DNA of 64,000 bases from Ectobius pallidus (Eukaryota; Arthropoda; Insecta; Blattodea; Ectobiidae), in assembly GCA_964059195.1 (NCBI GenBank), contig CAXKWD010000002.1, positions 168,894,559-168,958,558 on the forward strand, read 5' to 3'. Below, piece after piece: positions 21,161 to 32,600 of this stretch. Numbering within the stretch: position 1 is the stretch's first letter; every line of letters begins with the position of its first letter. The notes under the pieces were generated by a model, which did no database searches, was not told the origin of the DNA, and saw only the letters and a list, made by a program, of their open reading frames with translations. Both the position numbers and the translations under genes were made by a program.

Positions 21161-21790
21161 GCGTAAGTAATTACATGTGTAATCTGTAAGTATATGTTGT
21201 TCATTTAGTGTCACTTGGGTTATGGCATTAGTATAACTTAGAATAATAATTTTGACTAATGTAATTAAGTTTGTAAGATTGTAAATATTCATAGCTTAGG
21301 TTCTTAAAGATGTGTATTGATGTAAATAGCTAATGTGACCGATTGCAGTTGGTACTGCCTAAAAGTGTTATCAAATATCAAATATATTTTAATTTCTAAA
21401 CATTTCAACGTAACTCTTGACAATGAAACGAATAATTACATTCAAATATCACATTTAACTAGCAAGGAATAAAATAGTTTAAAACATAAGAATCTGGGCC
21501 CTAGTAATAAATGTTGTAATGAATACGCGCGATTTTGTCGGTTAGACTTACATAATGAAAAGAGAAGTCACGGGTAAAACCATTCGTATTGATAAAAATA
21601 AATTATTTGGAGTTAAAGGTAAGGTAATGTTCACTCTATCGTAATAAATTTTCAGGCATATATGCCTACTTGACATTTCTTGCTGAGCAGACAAATAGCT
21701 TCTTGCCAGATTTTCCAGGCGGAGCTAGTCGAAACAGCAGCACTTTATGTGCTGGAGTGCTAACTCCAGTTCTGTACCAGCTCAATGGAC

Positions 21791-22497
21791 AGAACCTACC
21801 ACACCCAGCTGCAATACCCTTTACATTACCGTATGCTATGTGTTGCCCTCTGAAGTATAAACTCAGAAACTGAAATATGCTGGAATTTGATGCTATCTGG
21901 GTGTGAACTGTTTCGCCTCTACTGGAGAAATTAGGCAATTTAACAATACTCTGAACTCCATGTTAAAATTAAGCATAGGACAGACAGTGTAATTCTCGAG
22001 ACGGCGGTGATGGAAATGCTCCATGACATCCCACTTCGTGGATGATTTTGACGTTACACGGAGCAGCCGTCCTACGGCTTTATGGTGCCTGTTTACAGAA
22101 GTAAACCGAACCAAATTTGACCGAACTGCTGAAAGACGTTCTATATATCTACCTAGACTTACAATGTGGGCCGTAGCAGTGGCTAAAATTGAACAAATCG
22201 CGCATCCGCCATCTTGTGGGCATGTGTTATGCTTCTGACACACGTGAGAATGACAACAGTGAGATTTTTTAAATATTTAAAACGAAATGTAAGCTTAGAA
22301 TTACAGCTTTTGCGTTCATTTTGTTATCATGTGCTATTTCATAATTACATGAAGTGTAGTGAGTTTTAAAACGGTGATTATTACTGCGGATACATTCCAA
22401 TATCGTAGGACACGTGAGTTGGTTAGAATTTGTATTTTTATGTTTTGTGTTTCAATCTTGTCGTGTGTTTTATAGTGTTCCTGGGATTACTAAAAGT
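21791..22497. other. Flank between unit B and THAP relic 2
   Basis: Contains a 116-codon minus-strand frame (21893-22243) with no recognisable domain. More GC-balanced than its surroundings, with several CpG (around 22020-22220); it could be an old promoter for the THAP gene that starts at 22498. No motif decides this. Confidence 0.35.
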
Positions 22498-22975
22498 ATG
22501 GGACATTAATGTGCTGCATACAACTGCACAAATCATCGTAAGAAGGATTTGAGGATTTATTTTCACAAGTAAGTAATATAATTATAGGTTAGGTGCGGCG
22601 TCCCTTTATGTACTATTATAGGACTATATTCTACAGGTTGTGAACAATAATTTTAAATGTGATATTTTAATAACCAATGACATTCCATGAAATGACAGAG
22701 ATTATTATAAAATATTGATACAGTTTGTAATTTTATTTGGTAAGGTAATGTTTGGGGTTCCATGTGTCCTTAGGAATAACAGAAAAATATAATGTTAGGT
22801 TTCCTCTTCAAAATCCTGGACTGTTAAAGAAATGGTTATCGGCTGCAAGACGTGAGAAATTTAACCCAACAGACTCTGCTCAGGTCGTTTCTGGAAGTCT
22901 AATGGCAACAGGTTTCTTAAACCGGATGCAGTTCTTTCTGTGTTTAATTTTCCTCCTCATCTTACAAATGTAACC
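22498..22975 (+). pseudogene. THAP-domain gene relic 2
   Basis: Exon 1 (22498-22568) reads MGH, a stop where Lys/Arg is usual, then CAAYNCTNHRKKDLRIYFHK and donor AA|GTAAGT. Exon 2 starts at 22799 after ATGTTAG and continues in phase as FPLQNPGLLKKWLSAARREK. A later block, LKPDAVLSVFNFPPHLTNVT, sits at about 22918-22975 in another frame. These are the C2CH start, the FP box, the KKW and the AVPSVFNFP-like end of a THAP domain. The stop at codon 4 and a frameshift inside exon 2 kill it. Intron position and phase equal those of relics 1 and 3. The sequence differs from relic 1, so it is a separate family member rather than a duplicate. Confidence 0.72.
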
Positions 22976-23794
22976 ATGGTTATACTTTCAGTAATAGGCC
23001 TATTAAAATGCTATTATATGTCTATTTAAAGATAGCAAACAACAGCAAATTTATAGCATATTTTGCTTGTATAGCCTAATACAAACTGCCAAATCTAAAT
23101 GCATACTCAACATTTTTATAATACAATCTATAGGTCTACGAATATTCAGGATTATTATTTTTAGTTCATATTATACAGTATTTCAGATTGAACAAGAAAA
23201 TAGTCCGACATCACCTCTTTAAATCAATTCGATTTAGGCATATGCACCAATAGGTGAGCATTAGATTGTATGGTTTTAATTTAATTTCTTTACATTTTAT
23301 TTCATTATAATTGCATTCATTCACTTAATCACAACATATTTCATGAACCCGAAGAGCTATGTCCAAAGTTCTCTATGCAATTTATATTATTCACGAAAAT
23401 TACTGACAAACTACTGGGAATGTCAAGATAGGCCTATGATCTTGTTATTGCGTCTACATGCGATAAATACAGGTAATTACGTTTAGTTCTTACATTTATT
23501 TATAATAATATTACTCTCAACTCATGTTTTATTAATTTTTTCGTTATTTATGAGATTAAATACTGGTTGGTTTATGTTTCCTATTACGTTTAACAGCTGT
23601 ATGTCGTCTGCTGAATGATTTCTTGCCTACAAGATGGCGGCGAGCGACTACTTCTATTTGGAGCCATTTCACGCCGTCTGCGCAGATGGTGGTGTGGGGA
23701 CTTGGAACTTCTACGATTGTTAATAATAAATGGATTGCGAGCAAGTGTGCAAATGTATAAGATCAGTGTTACTCGCTTCTTTATATTGATTGAT
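22976..23794. other. No recognisable gene
   Basis: AT-rich stretch with no domain-bearing frame. A short CpG-rich patch lies at 23630-23700 (AAGATGGCGGCGAGCG). I see nothing else. Confidence 0.45.
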
Positions 23795-24610
23795 TGGTTT
23801 ATTAAGTGCCAGTATGCTACTTTATGAGATTGTGTGTGGGGACGAAAAATGTCTGTCCGTCCATCCGTGTGTCTGTACGCGCCATAACTCAAATACGTTT
23901 TTTCGGATTTTCATGAAACTTGGAAACACATTTATAATGTCCACGGAAATAACCCTACTGATATTGAACCAAATCGGTTCACCGGTACCGGAGTAATGCC
24001 CAATTTAGTGCCTATTTTAATAGATTATATTATAAAGGCGCCATAGCTCAAATACGCTGTATCGGATTTCTATGAAACTTGGTATACGCATTTATGACGT
24101 CCATGAGAAGTACCCTATTGAATGTGAACCTAATCTATTTACCGGTACTGGAGTAAAACCCAATTTAGTGTCTATTGTAAAGGCGCAATAACTCAAATAC
24201 GCTTCATCGGATTTTTATGAAACTTCGAATACGCATTTATAATGTCCATGGGAAGACCGGAATAATGCCTAATTTAGTGCCTTTTATGTTAATATATAAG
24301 AAGTCACGATAACTCAAATATCCTTAATTGGATTTTCCTGAAACTTTGTATACCCATTTATAATGTACATGGGAAGACGTCTACTGATATTGGACCAAAT
24401 CGGTAGACCGGTACCGGAGTAAAACCCAATTTAGTGTCTATTTTAAAGACGCGGTAACTAAAATACGCTTTACCGGATTTTTATGAAACTTGGTATACAC
24501 ATTTATAATGTACACGGGAAGACGTCTGTTGATATTGGATAAAATCGGTTGACCTGTTTCGGAGTAATGCTCAATTTAGTGCCTATTTTATGGTAATATA
24601 CGTATTCGAA
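23795..24610. repeat. Tandem repeat of ~120-160 bp units, CATAACTCAAATACG family
   Basis: RYAACTCAAATACGNNNNNTC recurs at about 23884, 24043, 24187, 24307 and 24453. Each is followed by GGATTTTTATGAAACTTGG, then CATTTATAATGTCCAYGGGA, then CCGGTACCGGAGTAA. The head of the array (GTGCCAGTATGCTACTTTAT at 23808) also occurs, inverted, at 59960-60200 with a single unit, so this is a dispersed family that has expanded in tandem here. Confidence 0.8.
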
Positions 24611-24729
24611 AGAATTTATGAAATGCAAATCAGTTATCATGACAACATAGTCAATTGTTTTACTGTGATCTTATAAGGCTTTGGCAATTAAAATACAGTT
24701 AGTTGAGACAAATAACACTATTGCTTTAC

Positions 24730-24945
24730 ATGCGCTTATCCAACTAGACCGTTAAACTGACCCAAATGGCTGGGATTGTAACGTCTTGGCCTCACATTCT
24801 GGAGTTCCATGGTTCAAATCCCGAAACCGGCCAATTTGACTTTTTTTGTATTCTGCATATCATAATTGCAATCATAACTGATTAAACAAAAACATACTGG
24901 CACTTTTTTACATCAGTTTACCTGATTTTATTTAATCATGCAATA
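24730..24945 (+). mobile_element. tRNA-like SINE (family 2), copy 1
   Basis: Starts near TATCCAACTAGACCGTTAAA. It has an A-box-like CAAATGGCTGGGATTGTAACG and a B box GGTTCAAATCCC at about 24813. It ends with TACATCAGTTTACCTGATTT, a small ATCAG/CTGAT hairpin. Copy 2 is at 30050-30358 and an orphan 3' end at 18521-18556. Confidence 0.72.
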
Positions 24946-25106
24946 CATACATAAGGGACTCTTGGTTACAACAATGCTTTGCCGCAGAGCCCCTTTGTTC
25001 AGAAAAAAGAAAACTATTGGTATCCCTCTCAGAACAAGAACAAACACGAAAACTACGAAAATACATATAATTGTTTCAACATGTTAATCCTTACCTACAA
25101 CTTCTT

Positions 25107-25135
25107 TATTATTATTATTATTATTTTTTTTTTTT
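25107..25135. repeat. (ATT)n plus T-run
   Basis: Short ATT microsatellite running into about 13 T, next to a minus-strand LINE fragment. Confidence 0.85.
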
Positions 25136-25256
25136 AAATATTAATTACCAATTACACCATCTTACTATAGCTTTAAATGTTGTTACCCAAAATTCTCTTA
25201 ATTATAAACAGGAATTTCCCCATTTTCTTTAGTAAAATCTCGTTTTTTGTTGTACA

Positions 25257-25517
25257 TTATTTCTTATATGCTATGCAATTGTTCATTCTTAAATATTTCC
25301 TGTCAATGTACATTTTTCTCAGTTCTTCTTTTTCCGTGCACTCTAATAAGATGTGCTTTGCGTTTTCTTCCTTCCTGCAGAGTGGACACATTCCACTAGG
25401 TGTAATCCCTCTTAAGTTTCTTAACCTCCAAATACCCAATCTTAACCAAGCCAAACCAGTTCTTTCTTTGCTATCACATGTAAATACATATGGCTCTAGC
25501 CCCCAATCTGTTTTCAT
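25257..25517 (-). pseudogene. LINE ORF2 C-terminal zinc-knuckle fragment
   Basis: An 86-codon frame: ERTGLAWLRLGIWRLRNLRG, then a CX2C..HX4C knuckle (CPLCRKEENAKHILLEC) and a basic end. This C-terminal CCHC-like knuckle is found after RT or RNase H in several LINE groups. The element is 5'-truncated; its extent beyond this frame is not clear. Confidence 0.65.
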
Positions 25518-25582
25518 ATCAGTTCTTTCTTGCTATCACATGTAAATACATATGTCTCTAGTCCCCAATCTGTTTTCATATC
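25459..25582. repeat. Two-copy 62-bp tandem duplication
   Basis: AGTTCTTTCTTTGCTATCAC begins at 25459 and, with one T missing, again at 25521. The copies share CATGTAAATACATATG and CCCCAATCTGTTTTCATATC. It lies at the 5' end of the minus-strand LINE fragment. Confidence 0.88.
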
Positions 25583-25589
25583 TATATAA

Positions 25590-26160
25590 AAATAACTTTT
25601 TCTTTACGCCGAGAAAAATGCCCAAGAATACAAATAAATAACGAAGAAATTCCAGTTGTAGAGCATGTAAAATACCTTGGTTTTCATTTAGATGTACATC
25701 TAACCTGGAGATATCACATTATTACGAAAAGCAAAGGAGCCAAACTAAAGTTTCAACAATTGTACTGGTTATTAAATAAGAAATCTCAGCTATCCCTGTA
25801 TAATAAAGTTATACTTTACAAGACCATAATAAGGCCAGTATGGACATATGGACTTCAGCTCTGGGGCACTGCCAGCAATTCCAATATTGACATCTTAAGA
25901 AGATTTGAATCCAAACCTCTTCGCCGACTTGCTAACATACCGTGGTATGTTTCCAATGCTACATTACACCACGACATGGACATCCCTACTATTAAAGAAG
26001 AAATCACCTTGTACAGCATTCGATACCAGCAACGCCTAAACAATCATCCCAATTCCCTAGCCATCAATCTATTGGACAATAGTTCCTCAATCAACCGTTT
26101 ACATCGACATAAGATTTTAGATTTGGCATTCCGATTCAGTGATCTAAAAACCTGGCTTCA
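25590..26160 (+). pseudogene. LINE ORF2 fragment: post-RT region (Jockey-like)
   Basis: The sequence encodes VEHVKYLGFHLDVHLTWRYH upstream of the 181-codon frame (25760-26305). That frame carries LLNKKSQLSLYNKVILYKTI, then IRPVWTYGLQLWGTAS and RRFESKPLRRLANIPWYVSN. This is the RT thumb and downstream region of Jockey-type ORF2, followed by an I-P-T-I-K-E segment. The reading frame stays open to 26305, but the last ~50 codons no longer look like LINE protein and match repeats in the 26150-29400 cluster. The RT catalytic part is absent. Confidence 0.75.
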
Positions 26161-27444
26161 TCCACCATTTTGTTTTTCTGACATCTGTAATAAAAATTAC
26201 GCATTAATTCGAAATATACAATTTCAAATCTCCCGCCTTCCACCATTTCGTAATTTCATAACGTTCACGTGTTCAGCTATATTGATTCATGTGATCATTA
26301 CATAAGCCATGGCGTCATAAATAATGAATACATGACTCAGCTGTAATGTGAGACGTGTAACCTTGAAACAAGAATGAACCTGCTCCGCACGTGCCGTGTA
26401 TAACCTTGAAACAAGTTCGGACAAGTTTGTAGTGATGACGTCATACATAAAGAATTTTCAAATTGAGGATTATCCGTAGATATTTCATTTCTTGCATGTG
26501 AATAAAAACTTAACCTTTTGTTTAATGATACGTCTGGAAAAAAACTGTTGTTCTTGTGTCATGTGAGACGTACATCCCGTCTGAAACCTCTCGCTGAATA
26601 AATTTTAAAACGTATAGAACTCTCTCGTAAGAATATTAACATACCATTGACATACAATTTCAAATCTCCCGCCAGAAGTCTTTTGATCATAATTTCAAAT
26701 CTCGTTGTAGAAGCCAATAAAAAAAGAGAGAAAGAGAAGGATGATCATCATAGAATGCAATGATGTATGTTAAAAAACTGGTGACTATGCGTAATATCAT
26801 CCGGTGTGGTATGAGACGCGCGACCTTGAACATATCCTGTTACGGTGATGATGCAAACATGTACAAATGTAACATAAAATCTAAATGTAAATATAAATGG
26901 AAGTCTTGTACAATACAAAATCGGATTTAAAAAATTATAAAAACTTGCGCTAGCCGACATCTTTAATTTCGTCCACAATTTCACCATTTTGAATTTTTAA
27001 CTTTAAATAGTACGCTTGGTCCACCACTTACAAACCAAATGTGGTCTCGTGTGGGCTCGTGTGGATTCGTTGATAGCGCGCCTCCATCTTATATGATATC
27101 AGTGGAATACATGATGGTGTTTGGACCCGCGCCACCGTTGTGGTTTCCGACGGATCCCTTTACCATAAGGGGTCATAGTAAAAATTAATGTTGATCTTGC
27201 AAAATAAAAACATAATTTTATTTCAAAGTCTAAATATTGAATAAAAATGTAAGTTTTGAAAACTCGAACCTCCAGCTATTTTGAGTTTCTACTATTTGTA
27301 ATAGTAGCAACCTTCAGGACTGTTACATGATTTTTTATAATTAAATGTATGAAGTAAACATTTTGACCCAGTCCGTTTGCAGAACGGTGAATGAAAGCAG
27401 CGTACATAAAAATAGGTAATGCATATATAAACAGCTAAACTCTA

Positions 27445-27552
27445 AAACTCCGTGGCGCTACATCCCTGAAGGGATTTGGTCTACCACTCGACCGATGCAT
27501 CATCTACTATAGGCAGATGGTCTAAATGTGTGGGGGGTATGTGGCCAGCATA
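27445..27552 (-). mobile_element. SINE family 1, head-truncated copy
   Basis: CGTGGCGCTACATCCCTGAA at 27452 and the following ~95 bp match the body of the SINE at 7046-7331. The tRNA-like head is missing. Confidence 0.8.
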
Positions 27553-28977
27553 ATATTACACATAAAGATTAATAAATTATACACATACAGCATATGAATA
27601 AAGAAATTGTAAAATTAACCTTTCAATTGAGGATACGTCTGATATGAAATTTTAAAAAAAGATGCTTTCATAGCATTATGTTTTAGTTCGTATAATACAT
27701 ATGAACAAAGAATTAATATTATACAAGAGTTTGCGTGCTACGTGATAAAACGTTGAAAATAAAATGCTGACTTTGGTAATATTATACCTATTGTGAAATG
27801 AAACGCATAACAGAACTCTCTTGTAAGAATATATTACAAATCCACCACAATGTCTTTTTTTCATAATTTTAAACTGAGCGCCATTTTGTTTTTTCTTACA
27901 TCTATAATAAGAATTACTTTTAGAATTTCAAATCTCTCGCCAAAACCTTGCATTGGAAGCGATTTTTCTATTTTCACCAGGAGCAACCGTGAGGACTATT
28001 ATATGAAATTTTTAATATAGTACATTATGACCAAGTCCGCTTCAAAGCATAAAATGAAACAATAAATTAATAAAATCACTAGGTTATATAGAAAGATTAA
28101 TAAACTAATCACAATACCTAATGAATGAAGCATTTTAAAAATAAAGGGAAAGGAGTGTTTTGACATAAGGTATATTGAATAAGTATTTAAAATTTAACGA
28201 GATGAGTTTCACTGAATATCACCTGAGCGATGAGATACTACGAACTCTTGCGTCAGCATATGACCGCTGTACAGTGAGAGAGAGAAGGAGAGTAGAAATC
28301 TTATCCACCAAGGTCAGCTTAATCAGCAAAATCTCCATGCGTTGCGACACATTTCTGCGTTGAGAAAACACTTGTATATAAAACGTAATACTGACTTTAC
28401 AAAACGCCTATGAATAATGATGTATTTATTAAGTTGTATAGAAAAGTTTTGCATAAACAGACCGAGGGTTTGAGGGTTACGCACCGACCGCCTTTACCAT
28501 AGGATAAAAGTGAAAATTATTGTTTTATATTATACGCTAGCCAGCAAACCTAGGCTGAGTCGAACCCCGGGCTAGGTTTTAGAAAAATAGACATCTTACG
28601 GATAAAATTGTATGGTAAAATATAGTTTTAAGTCGTTAGCTACCATATTTATAAAAATTCATGAAGGCTTAAAATATCACTATCTCTACACTTTCGATCG
28701 CGTCTGATAATAATAATAATAAATTAAAGTGATCCCTATACAGACCTTGGAGGCCTAGAAGGTTGAGGCTCCCAGATTGTTTAGGCATTCGGCACATGAA
28801 GGCTGTAAGTTTGTCAGCCTTATGCATCTGCCGCATTTACTCCAGGCTCAGTCGATCCCAGGGCTAGGTGTAAAAAAATTGTATGGTGAAATATAATTAT
28901 AAAAAAATACTTGAAGGTTTAAAATATATGCTATCGTAATATCTTTTAGAATTCGATATGTAAACAAAAAATTAATA

Positions 28978-28979
28978 TG

Positions 28980-29018
<39 letters not shown>
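28978..29018. repeat. (TAA)n microsatellite
   Basis: About 13 uninterrupted TAA units. Confidence 0.95.
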
Positions 29019-29400
29019 TGTACGTTAAGGTTAACAGCCTTACGCACCGGCCGCTTTTACCCCAGGACCAAAGTGAAAATTATATTATACGCTAACCAGC
29101 AAACCCGAGTCGATCCCAGGACCATAGTGAAAAATTAATGTATTAGAGAAATAAACATCCTACAGATAAAATTGTATAGCGAAATATAACTATAAAAAAA
29201 ATACTTGGTCTTAAAATATTGATGACGTTGCATTTACGCTTCGTGGGAACCGTACTGTAATGTGAAACCTACTTCTGGTCACGTGGTCTAGCGCGCCGCC
29301 ATTTTGGATGACGTCAGCAGTAGACTTTGAACCATGTGAACTTTGACCCGCACCACCCACTCAAACGGGTGGCGCTACCGACAAAACCACACTACTTCTA

Positions 29401-30049
29401 TTATACTGTAATCTTCGTTCTCCGACAATTCGAAGCATTTTGATTGGCTCGAGGCCAAGCAATCAGAGAAACTTTCACAAATAGTACAAAATTAGGAAAG
29501 CAATTTCTTTACTATATAAGGCCTAAGTGAAATGAACACAATGAACAAATATTCTAATTTTATTTTTACTTGCAATTTTCATAGCTCTGAACCACAAACA
29601 TTTTAAATAAACTGCCAGTGTAAATTTCTGAAATATCCTGGAGTCAATTAATAATGGCGGGCGAAGCCGCGGGCACCAGCTGTAAAATATTGATATCTTA
29701 ACCCCGGAAATATCGCAAACAAAAAAAATCGAAACAAACCATTCCTTCCCTTGAAAAATTATATAATTTCTGAAAATTACTTGAATTTATCAAATGAAAT
29801 TCATATCATATTTATCTGTCAACAAACAGATGATATACAATGGCGCATTTTCTGCTTTTATCATTGAGGGCTTTGATGCAATGCAGTCAGATGTTTGTTT
29901 ACTTCGTTGATCTAGTTGAAATTGATTACTACATGAATACTGTTATATACAGAAGGTACATTACCGTGAAATAATTAGCGGAGTTATTTTCCACTGAATT
30001 TCAAGTTGGAAAACATTTTAGATTTGATAAATAACAGTATTCTTTCACT
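29401..30049. other. No recognisable gene
   Basis: AT-rich sequence without a domain-bearing frame or an evident repeat boundary. Confidence 0.45.
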
Positions 30050-30358
30050 TATGCTTATCAAACTAGACCGTTAAGCTGAATGAGTTGGCCAAATGGTAAC
30101 GTCTTGGTGTCGTATTCTGGAGGTCCCTGGATCAAATCCCGGAGCCGGAATTTTGTCATGGGTTTTTATTTTATTATTTTTTTTATTACTTTTTTATTTG
30201 AGTGCGCGATTGTCAAGATATCACAAATCTGTAGGCTGACGCCGGTCGATTTTAATCTGATAAAAAACTTATTTTCTGCATATCATAATTGTAATTATAA
30301 TTGATTGAACAAAAACATTCTGGCACTTTGTTATATCAGTTTACCTGATTTTATTTTT
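30050..30358 (+). mobile_element. tRNA-like SINE (family 2), copy 2
   Basis: Head CTTATCAAACTAGACCGTTA as in copy 1, then GAGTTGGCCAAATGGTAACG as A-box region and GGATCAAATCCC as B box (30130). Relative to copy 1 it has ~95 extra bp (30160-30265), then ends TATATCAGTTTACCTGATTT. Confidence 0.75.
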
Positions 30359-30759
30359 CTGCGTATTTGTTAATATCATATGAACAATCACTCGTTTAAC
30401 AGTAATACTTTTGTATACATAAGCTATATATAACAGTAGTAGTAGTTTTACTTATATATGAATGAAAAAGACAATAAAAAACATTTAAAAAAATATTTAT
30501 TATGAATAATTGTAGATATTTCAAAGATTATAAATGACGTTGTTCATAGCATGTGTGAAAGTAGATAGAAAAAAGAATCACTCAAAAATATATCCATTTG
30601 TCGAAATTATCACGGAAACGGCATTTTAGTGCAGGTAACGTGGCTGCCATTTTGTAATGATAATTACCCATAGCTATAAAAGTTTGATTAATTTTGAAAA
30701 AAAGTAAGCAATTGTAGAAGTAGTCAATAAAGAGTATGTCAGATTGCAAGAATGTAGAG
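30359..30759. other. No recognisable gene
   Basis: AT-rich spacer; nothing supported. Confidence 0.45.
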
Positions 30760-31268
30760 CAGGTATGGGCAACCTTTGGAAAGATGCGGGCTAAACTTGA
30801 CGATATTTATGAAGTCGAGGGCCGTAGATAATAGGTAGTTGTGAAAAAGTAATCATGTTACGGTTTATTTATATTTATAAAGTATAATGTTAAAGATAGC
30901 CTACATGAATGAGAACAATATCGAACTGATTGGGTATTTACTTACAATCAGCAGAAATTAATAAGAAGCTTGAGCTTGAACTTGAGAAACAAGATAATGA
31001 ATGTTGACATCAAGCGCAGAGTGTTTTCCAAATTTTCATCTGTAAGTTTGATTTAGGCCTATTGCATCATTTTTCTAGCGCTGACCGGAAGGAACACCCT
31101 CGTAGTTCAGGCTTTTGTCCCCCCCTTCTTGTTGGCGAGAACCGAAAATATTTTCTTTTTCGAGCGCGATTGTAATATGTTCCGCGGGCCGGATCAAAAG
31201 TCGGGCGGGCCAGATCAAAAGTCGGGCGGGCCACATACGGCCCGCGGGCCGGGCGTTGCCCATATATG
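30760..31268. mobile_element. hAT-type MITE, 509 bp
   Basis: Starts CAGGTATGGGCAACC and ends with the imperfect complement GTTGCCCATATATG. The 8-bp sequence ATGTAGAG flanks it (30752-30759, 31269-31276). The right part is GC-rich with GGCCCGCGGGCCGG and a 22-bp direct repeat (ATCAAAAGTCGGGCGGGCCA region, 31196-31240). CAGG..GGGCAAC ends and an 8-bp duplication are standard for hAT. The overlapping short frames are not genes. Confidence 0.88.
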
Positions 31269-31276
31269 ATGTAGAG

Positions 31277-31585
31277 CAATTCATTGCTGAGGAAGAAAAA
31301 ATTAAGCTTACCTATTTCTTACCTATGAATTTCACCGAAAGCTGTATATCCCCCTTAAAGGTATATTTTATTCGATCATACTATAATACGGTTATGACAT
31401 GATGTGACGTAACGACAACCATTTCGAAACAGATTTTCATTTTGATCTCTCGCTTTCAGTATTTCACTATGCAGCCAGAGTAGTTATTGGGCGTCTTTGG
31501 TCCGTGAGCCACCGGAGCCGGTCGGTAACACAGCTACCTGCATTGCCGACCATCGTCCGACGCCTGGCGTCTCACTTGCGTCCTT
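31277..31585. other. Spacer
   Basis: No feature seen; GC content rises towards 31500. Confidence 0.4.
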
Positions 31586-31589
31586 TGGA

Positions 31590-32600
31590 CCGGGACGTCT
31601 GGATAAATTTGCACTCTTGCGCAAGGGTTTTAATTAACGGCATTGAAGTTAAGCCCCTTGACCAGGGACGTCTGGAAGAGATGCCATGCTTATGTCCTTA
31701 TGAACGCTCTTAAGCCCTCGGTTACACACGTATGAAACTGTTTGAAGCCCTCAGGCTTCACATCAACAGCTATCCCTATTGAAGTCCCTGCAGTTAGGAC
31801 TTTTGTCCATATGATTCCAGATTCTATCCCGTAAGTAAGCTTGTTATACTAATCTGACTTGACCTCTGTCTGGACGCTCTTACCTTATCCTGATTGAACG
31901 CAGGACTTTTAATCCCTTAGACGTCATGATATCCATCTGAAGTGGCGTTATTGGAGGGGGAATATTGCGATCTTATGCAAAGGATGATTTTTTAAATTTT
32001 ATAATTATTTATTATTTTAATAAAGTCTTGTCACCGGCGAGGACTCGAACCATCGAAGTTAGAATCTTACCTAAACCGCGCGACCATAGCGAGATCAGTT
32101 ATTTACGGTAAAGAGGGATGTGTGATATAACAGATTCCTCCGTGACGTCATGCGCAAGGTTTTGGTTAACAGATGGTTTCGGACATTGCTACCAGGAGCC
32201 ACATACCCAGCGTTGTCTACCGTTTCCCTCAGGGAGACGTGTTAAGATTTTTTTACTTTTTATCCTGTTTCCTAGATACGTGCTCTTATACAGCTGTTTT
32301 TCTCTGGATATGCACCCTTGTGCGATGTTTAATATCCTGTGGAAGTACGGGATTTAAGCTAAAGCTGTCGAGGTTACTTTTTTTGTACAGGGATGTCTGG
32401 ATGACCAGTCCTACGCAAATTTGTTTTAACTCAAAGCTGTTACGTTTTATAGAGAGGAATGTCTGGATATGGAATCTTATGTAAGGGTTTCAACCTAATT
32501 CTGTTATGCCTTATGCGTCAAGATTGTCTGGATATGATGAAGTTGATCCCAATGGTCAAGAATGTTTGGATATGCAAGGGTTTGTTGAAGTTAGGTCTTT
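31590..32600. repeat. Dispersed degenerate motif GGNATGTCTGGATATG
   Basis: The motif occurs at about 31590, 31664, 32390, 32457, 32522 and 32561, often followed within 20 bp by a GCAAGGGTTT-like stretch. Spacing is 40-75 bp in the right-hand cluster. Short frames here are carried by the repeat. Origin unknown. Confidence 0.55.
32030..32095 (-). other. tRNA-like sequence with B box
   Basis: On the minus strand: GGTCGCGCGGTTTAGG as A-box-like and a perfect GGTTCGAGTCC B box. T-arm pairing is poor and no proper anticodon arm forms by eye, so it is a SINE head or decayed tRNA rather than a working tRNA gene. Confidence 0.5.

Larger units (their letters stand above)
19490..21790. repeat. Direct repeat unit B (~2.3 kb), keeps the empty site
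   Basis: Second copy of the unit described at 13966-19490, lacking the 3.06-kb insertion: ATTAGTATAACTTAG is continuous at about 21228. It ends in the same inverted boundary block as unit A (GGCGGAGCTAGTCGAAACAG at about 21719). Confidence 0.75.
26160..29400. repeat. Cluster of long degenerate direct repeats
   Basis: Several blocks recur. AATTTCAAATCTCCCGCC-like at 26220, 26656 and 27925. TGTGAGACGTGTAACCTTGA-like at 26345 and 26808. GATAGCGCGCCTCCAT followed by GACCCGCGCCACC at 27073-27135 and, diverged, at 29290-29360. GTTACGCACCGACCGCCTTTAC with CTAGCCAGCAAACC at 28478-28560, repeated near 29038-29110, with part of it at 28845-28920. Also AAAATTGTATGGTAAAATAT at about 28609, 28875 and 29170. 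No protein frame is credible. It reads like a decayed complex satellite or remnants of one large element. Confidence 0.6.

Noticed and set aside
25177..25545. 122-codon plus-strand hydrophobic frame
   Set aside because: Antisense shadow of the minus-strand LINE zinc-knuckle fragment.
31067..31402. Three overlapping short frames in GC-rich DNA
   Set aside because: They lie in the GC-rich part of the hAT MITE and reflect its short tandem repeat; no domain.
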